Shown here one piece after another: positions 4,472 through 8,229 of a stretch of 8,229 bases of DNA. Every line of letters begins with the position of its first letter. The stretch's first letter is position 1. The stretch is from positions 1 through 8,229 of the forward strand of contig JAIRXV010000041.1 in NCBI GenBank assembly GCA_031268115.1, read 5' to 3'. A program made the position numbers and the translations under genes. Under the pieces are notes generated by a model that was not told the DNA's origin, did no database searches, and saw nothing but the letters and a program-made list of their open reading frames with translations. The stretch is from Bifidobacteriaceae bacterium (GTDB lineage: Bacteria; Actinomycetota; Actinomycetes; Actinomycetales; WQXJ01).

Positions 4472-5076
4472 AGGGCACCCTTGGTGGAGGGGACGCCTTC
4501 CACACGCGGATCCAGCGCGATTGCCGCACGCAACGCCCTTGCCAACGCCTTGAACTGGGCCTCCACAATGTGATGCGGATCGCGGCCGGCCAGTAAGCGC
4601 ATGTGCAGGCAGATCCCGGCGTGCACGGCAATGGACTCAAACACGTGGCCCGTCAGGCTGCCTGTGAAATGGCCAGCAATGAGGTGGTATAGCTGTGCCT
4701 CGGGCTCGCCGCAGTGAACAAAATACGGGCGGCCGCTCACGTCCACTACCGCATGTGCCAGCGCCTCATCGAGAGGCACCGTGGCGTCCCCAAAGCGGAC
4801 GATGCCGGACTTGTCGCCCAACGCTTGACGCAATGCCTGTCCAATGACAATCGCCACGTCCTCAACGGTGTGGTGAACATCGATATCGGTGTCGCCACTT
4901 GCGGCCACCGTCAGATCGATCCCCGAATGCTTAGCCAGCGCCGTCAGCATGTGGTTGTAGAAGGGGACGGTTGTCTGAATCGAATGGTCCCCCATACCGT
5001 CGAGGTTCACCTCCACCTCGACCGTGGATTCGCTGGTTGCACGCCGAATGGCAGCGGTGCGGGGCGGGTTGGTCAT
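4468..5076 (-). CDS. hisB: Imidazoleglycerol-phosphate dehydratase
   Basis: The 202-residue monofunctional HisB dehydrates IGP to imidazole acetol phosphate using Mn2+ in a 24-subunit shell. Diagnostic segments are RRATSESTVEVEVNLDG (11-27), PFYNHMLTALAKHSG (38-52, H42), DVHHTVED (66-73, H68/H69/E72), GHVFESIAVHAGICLH (143-158, H144), GRDPHHIVEAQFKALARAL (164-182, H168/H169/E172) and the conserved end VPSTKGAL. Both HH..E metal motifs are intact. The usual FDHM/YDHM reads YNHM here, which I recall from bifidobacterial-type HisB, so I do not regard it as damage. ATG 5076 is preceded by GGAGG at 5088-5084 with a 7-nt gap, a very good ribosome binding site. The frame stays open upstream to 5166, but that part lies inside hisC. 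It overlaps hisC and hisH by 4 nt each. Confidence 0.97.
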   Translation of the reverse strand: MTNPPRTAAIRRATSESTVEVEVNLDGMGDHSIQTTVPFYNHMLTALAKHSGIDLTVAASGDTDIDVHHTVEDVAIVIGQALRQALGDKSGIVRFGDATVPLDEALAHAVVDVSGRPYFVHCGEPEAQLYHLIAGHFTGSLTGHVFESIAVHAGICLHMRLLAGRDPHHIVEAQFKALARALRAAIALDPRVEGVPSTKGAL

Positions 5077-6206
5077 GGCTGTACCTCCAAAGTGGCAAGA
5101 ATCGCGTCGAGGGCGGTCAAGAAAGCGGCATTCTCGCCCGGAGTGCCAGCGGACACGCGCAACCAACCATCTGGGCCGACCTCGCGGACAAGAACCCCAC
5201 GGTCGAAAAGACCCCGCCAGACGGCGCGACGGTCGTGAAAAACGCCAAAATAGGCGAAATTCGCATCCGTGTCCGCGACTTCTAGGCGGCGTCCCGTGGT
5301 GGGGTTGGTGCGGGCGCGAAGCGCTTCGACTAGTTCGTCGCGCCCGTCCCGCAGGGCCGCTACGTTGGCCAACAGCGCGTCGGCGTGGGTGAGGGCGGCC
5401 AGGGCCGCGGCCTGAGTCAACGCGGACAGGTGGTACGGCAGTCGCACCACCCGCAGGATTTCCACGAGCTCAGGACGGGCCGCCAGGTATCCCAGCCGTG
5501 CCCCCGCGAAAGCGAACGCCTTGGACATGGTGCGCGCCACGGCCACGTGCGGATACTCCGCCACCAACTCGACCGCGCTGGGTGACCCGGCGCGGCGAAA
5601 CTCGGCGTAGGCCTCATCGACAACGATGACGGCCGTCGCCTGGGCCCCGCCTGTCGCCTTGGCGAGCGCCTCGATATCCGCCAAATGCACCGCGGTACCC
5701 GTGGGGTTGTTCGGGCTGGCCACGAGGATCACACTGGGGTGCTCACGAGCGATGGCATCCAAAGCGGCGTCCATGTCCAGGGCGAAGTCGGCTCGACGCG
5801 GCACAGTGGTCCACCGAGTGAAGGTGTCGCGGGCCAACTCGGGGTACATCGAATACGTGGGAGCGAACGAGAGTGCGCTGCGGCCTGGCCCAGCGAATGC
5901 CTGAAACACGTGGAGCAGAACCTCGTTGGAGCCGTTGGCGGCCCAAATATGGTTGGCTGTCAACCACGGCGCATCCGCCTCCCGGCCCAAGTACTCGGCC
6001 AGGGCCCCTCTCAGCGTGAGGAAATCCCGGTCGGGATACCGATTGAGCTTGGATGCCGCAGCAGCTATCGCCGATACCACTTCCGGGGGAACCGGATACG
6101 GATTCTCGTTGACGTTGAGGCGAACCGGGACCGGGGCGACCGGAGCCCCATAGGGCTCCGCCTCCGCGAACTCAGGGCGGACCGGCAGACGTGAAGGCAC
6201 AGGCAC
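5073..6206 (-). CDS. hisC: Histidinol-phosphate aminotransferase
   Basis: The 377-residue PLP enzyme converts imidazole acetol phosphate and glutamate to L-histidinol phosphate. It is a fold type I aminotransferase of the HisC branch: RLNVNENPYPVPPEV (29-43), RYPDRDFLTLRGALAEYLG (56-74), NGSNEVL (91-97), FAPTYSMYPELAR (114-126), VASPNNPTGTAV (162-173), VVDEAYAEF (195-203, D197/Y200), the Schiff-base lysine K229 in ARTMSKAFAFAGARLGY (with R237), and WLRVSAGTPGENAAFL (348-363). The start is GTG 6206-6204. An ATG four bases upstream is out of frame, and the ribosome binding site (AAGATGA) is weak. A 78-bp gap with a duplicated sequence separates it from hisD. The stop overlaps hisB ATG by 4 nt. 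Confidence 0.96.
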   Translation of the reverse strand: MPVPSRLPVRPEFAEAEPYGAPVAPVPVRLNVNENPYPVPPEVVSAIAAAASKLNRYPDRDFLTLRGALAEYLGREADAPWLTANHIWAANGSNEVLLHVFQAFAGPGRSALSFAPTYSMYPELARDTFTRWTTVPRRADFALDMDAALDAIAREHPSVILVASPNNPTGTAVHLADIEALAKATGGAQATAVIVVDEAYAEFRRAGSPSAVELVAEYPHVAVARTMSKAFAFAGARLGYLAARPELVEILRVVRLPYHLSALTQAAALAALTHADALLANVAALRDGRDELVEALRARTNPTTGRRLEVADTDANFAYFGVFHDRRAVWRGLFDRGVLVREVGPDGWLRVSAGTPGENAAFLTALDAILATLEVQP

Positions 6207-6253
6207 TCATCTTAGTGTCGCGACCGGCGCACGCTGGATGTCGCTCGCCAGCT

Positions 6254-6294
6254 CGCCCGGCGTCACTCGCGAACGCGCCCGGCGTCACTCGCGA
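6254..6294. repeat. Duplicated 19-bp sequence at 22-bp period over the hisD stop codon
   Basis: CGCCCGGCGTCACTCGCGA occurs exactly at 6254-6272 and again at 6276-6294 on the plus strand, separated by 3 bp. On the coding strand each copy contains GAGTGA. In the copy at 6294-6276 this TGA is the hisD stop. The other copy lies in the hisD-hisC spacer. It looks like a recent small tandem duplication. A third, weaker GGCGAGCGAC follows toward hisC. Confidence 0.75.
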
Positions 6295-7595
6295 GCTCGC
6301 GCCGCTTCGCCGTGGGCTGGGAGGTCCTCCGCGGTCGCCAACGCATCCAGTGCGGGAGTCGCGGCCGCCAGCGCCGGTGTCGTGAACTCGATCTGCTGGA
6401 CCGATTTCAGAAACGAGGTGACATTCAGGCCCGAAGCGAACCGAGCCGTCCCGCCCGTAGGCAACACGTGGTTGGACCCGGCCAGGTAATCGCCTAAAGG
6501 CACCGGCGAGCCGGGCCCAACGAAAATGGCGCCCGCCGAATCCACCCGGGCCGCCACCTGCGCCGCCCCGGCGGTTTGGATCTCTAGGTGTTCGGCACCG
6601 TAGGCGTTGACGACCGCCAGTCCGGCCTCGATATCGTCCACCAAGATGATCCCGGACTGGCTGCCCGTCAGGGCTGTCGTTGCCCGTTCGCCGTGGCGTG
6701 TCGCGGCCACGCGGCGTGTCAACGCCGCGTCAACCAGGTCAGCCAAGAGCGGTGAGTCGGTGACCAAGACGGACGCCGCCAAAGGATCGTGTTCCGCTTG
6801 AGATAGAAGGTCCGCCGCCACGTATTCGGGGTTGGCGCCGCCATCGGCCAAGACCGCGATCTCCGTGGGTCCTGCTTCCGCGTCGATTCCTACGGTTCCC
6901 ATGACCAGCCTCTTGGCCGCCTGCACCCACACGTTTCCCGGGCCCGTGATCACATCCACGGGTTCGATCGCGGTTGCGGTGGCGCGGTCCAACGCTCCGT
7001 ACGCCAGCAAGGCGATCGACTGGGCGCCGCCCACCGCGTAGACCTCATGGACCCCTAACAGTTCGCATGCGGCGAGCACGGTCGGGTGGGGCCACCCTCC
7101 GGCCTCCGGGCGTGGAGGGGAAACTACCGCGATCGAACTAACCCCGGCGACCTGGGCCGGGACCGCATTCATCACGACACTGGAGGGGTACACCGCCAGG
7201 CCGCCTGGAACGTACAACCCCACCCGCCGCACGGGGATCCAACGTTGGGTGACGGTGCCGCCATCGTCCACGCGAACCGTTCCCCCAGGGGGGATCTGCG
7301 CGGTGTGGACGCGGCGCGTGCGGGCGATCGCCTCAGTCAGGGCCGCACGGACCTCAGGGGCGAGGGCGGCCAAGGCATCGCGAAGCATCTGTCGGGGCAC
7401 CCCGAGCGCGGGGGGGACGAGCCCGTCGAACCGCTCAGTGAACTCGGTCACCGCTGTAACTCCCCTGGCCCGCACCGCCTCGACGATGGGCCGTACCTGG
7501 GTTGCGGCCGCCGAAATATCCAATTCCGCCCGAGGCAGCACGCGCGCCAAAGCGGTGGCCTCGATAGTCCGTCCACGCAGGTCAATCCGTCGCAT
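6285..7595 (-). CDS. hisD: Histidinol dehydrogenase
   Basis: The 436-residue zinc enzyme oxidises L-histidinol to L-histidine in two NAD-dependent steps, the last of the pathway. It follows the family throughout: MRRIDLRGR at the start, QRWIPVRRVGLYVPGG (117-132), YPSSVVMNAVPAQVAGV (136-152), VGGAQSIALLAYG (188-200), GPGNVWVQAAKRLVMG (218-233), and SQAEHDP with zinc ligands Q266 and H269. Also present are YGAEHLEIQT with catalytic E335/H336, LGDYLAGSNHVLPTGGTARF with zinc ligand D369, and terminal H428 in PAHGEA. ATG 7595 is preferred. A GTG directly before it (7598) would add one residue. A weak AGG lies about 9-12 nt upstream. It starts only 34-37 nt after the CAP-domain gene with no clear promoter between. 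Its stop codon sits in a 22-bp-period duplication. Confidence 0.97.
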   Translation of the reverse strand: MRRIDLRGRTIEATALARVLPRAELDISAAATQVRPIVEAVRARGVTAVTEFTERFDGLVPPALGVPRQMLRDALAALAPEVRAALTEAIARTRRVHTAQIPPGGTVRVDDGGTVTQRWIPVRRVGLYVPGGLAVYPSSVVMNAVPAQVAGVSSIAVVSPPRPEAGGWPHPTVLAACELLGVHEVYAVGGAQSIALLAYGALDRATATAIEPVDVITGPGNVWVQAAKRLVMGTVGIDAEAGPTEIAVLADGGANPEYVAADLLSQAEHDPLAASVLVTDSPLLADLVDAALTRRVAATRHGERATTALTGSQSGIILVDDIEAGLAVVNAYGAEHLEIQTAGAAQVAARVDSAGAIFVGPGSPVPLGDYLAGSNHVLPTGGTARFASGLNVTSFLKSVQQIEFTTPALAAATPALDALATAEDLPAHGEAARARE

Positions 7596-7632
7596 CACGC
7601 CGCAGAGCCTAACGCACCGGGCGGAACCGGAA

Positions 7633-8229
7633 CTATCTGGCTCGGGTCACCCGCAAGTCCGCCGATGCCGCCAATGTCGGGGCGCCCCTAACCCTGACCT
7701 CTACGCTCAGCGGCCCCGGTTCCAAGCCGACCAGGATGCCACGCGACGATACTTTCCCCGCCCCATCGCCGCTCACCGCGTACCTCAACGAATCGGGCGC
7801 CACGACGGTTCGCTTGAACGAGTCCGGTCCCTTTAGGCAGGCTGTGAGGCGCACGCGCTCCCCTAAGGCCAGACGCTGTGAGGGGGAAACCCTCACCGAC
7901 AGCACATAGCCGCTGAGGCGCACTTTCACGGGGCTCGACACCGCCGCATTGGGGACGATGACGGCGGCCTTGGGCTTCGTCGCGCTGAACCACTGGGCCC
8001 AATAGAGTGTGGACCCGACCCTGAACACGCCCACCCCGATGCTCCGCGCCCGCCGGTCCACGATGTGCGGCTGGTGCGAGGGCGATTCCAGCCACGCACG
8101 CACCACACCAGCCGAGGTCCGGTGCCCGGCGGCGACGTTTTCCGCCCACCACTTGGTCCGATGGCCCGATGGGAAGGCCGTCTGCCAGGCACGGCCGTTA
8201 GGCCTGGTGTGACCCCAACGCACAGACAC
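7633..8229 (-). CDS. CAP (SCP/PR-1) domain protein with C-terminal Ig-like domain, N-terminus beyond the window
   Basis: About 198 C-terminal residues are visible. The frame is open to the window edge and the true start lies outside; the apparent GTG at the edge is probably internal. Residues 5-82 match the second half of a bacterial CAP domain: RWGHTRPNGRAW, WWAENVAAG (E30 of the family's His/Glu site), VVRAWLESPSHQPHIVD (H52 of that site), IGVGVFRVGSTLYWAQWF. Residues about 106-198 look like a Big/Ig-like beta module (VRVSPSQRLALGERVRL, then VSGDGAGKVSSRGILVGLEPG). Actinobacterial CAP proteins are generally secreted; a signal peptide would lie outside the window. CAP function in bacteria is poorly defined, so none is assigned. 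It is read in the same direction as hisD, 34-37 nt away, with no intrinsic terminator visible between. Confidence 0.85.
   Translation of the reverse strand: MSVRWGHTRPNGRAWQTAFPSGHRTKWWAENVAAGHRTSAGVVRAWLESPSHQPHIVDRRARSIGVGVFRVGSTLYWAQWFSATKPKAAVIVPNAAVSSPVKVRLSGYVLSVRVSPSQRLALGERVRLTACLKGPDSFKRTVVAPDSLRYAVSGDGAGKVSSRGILVGLEPGPLSVEVRVRGAPTLAASADLRVTRAR

Noticed and set aside
4574..5076. HisB inactivated by YDHM to YNHM change
   Set aside because: Both HH..E metal motifs are intact, and an Asn at this place is, as I recall, found in bifidobacterial-type HisB.
5077..5166. In-frame extension of hisB to 5166
   Set aside because: It lies within the end of hisC, and the ATG at 5076 has a GGAGG site at 7 nt and the usual HisB N-terminus.
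7086..7836. Two overlapping plus-strand open frames opposite hisD
   Set aside because: They mirror the conserved hisD frame, have low-complexity composition and resemble no known protein.

Overview
The window is high-GC bacterial DNA, and every confident gene lies on the minus strand, so the genes read from high to low coordinates. The gene content and the PriA-type HisA point to an actinobacterium, probably near Micrococcales, Actinomycetales or Bifidobacteriales. I do not name a genus.

In transcription order the window opens (8229-7633) with the C-terminal part of a probably secreted CAP-domain protein ending in an Ig-like module. A histidine biosynthesis cluster follows: hisD, hisC, hisB, hisH and hisA/priA (7595-2840). 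hisC/hisB and hisB/hisH overlap by 4 nt at stop/start. Between them these genes supply the HisH glutaminase and the HisA isomerase, the IGP dehydratase, the aminotransferase and the dehydrogenase. The partner cyclase hisF is absent from its expected place after hisA. A 355-bp gap (2839-2485) without a conventional gene separates the his genes from a translation operon. It holds a C-rich stretch that could be a Rho site, a candidate promoter and a structured infC leader. The operon then runs infC, rpmI, rplT, an rRNA methyltransferase of the SpoU/TrmH family, and the start of pheS (2484-1). infC appears to start at a non-standard ATT codon, as is known for autoregulated infC in enterobacteria.

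The least ordinary feature is a small dispersed repeat that I do not recognise. It has about 25 bp of conserved flank containing GCAGCTARCAT, followed by a 31-nt inverted repeat that starts with CTRGG. Two copies read on the minus strand lie in tandem between hisH and hisA (3803-3711 and 3686-3599). A third, diverged copy lies on the plus strand between rplT and rpmI (1507-1574). The first copy supplies the last codons and stop of hisH, and the third overlaps the rpmI stop codon. A further perfect hairpin sits between the two his copies. This looks like a REP/MITE-like family that has entered conserved operons at gene ends. A separate 22-bp-period duplication spans the hisD stop codon, and a 15-bp imperfect tandem repeat lies downstream of hisA.

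I saw no tRNA or rRNA genes, CRISPR arrays, transposases or defence genes.
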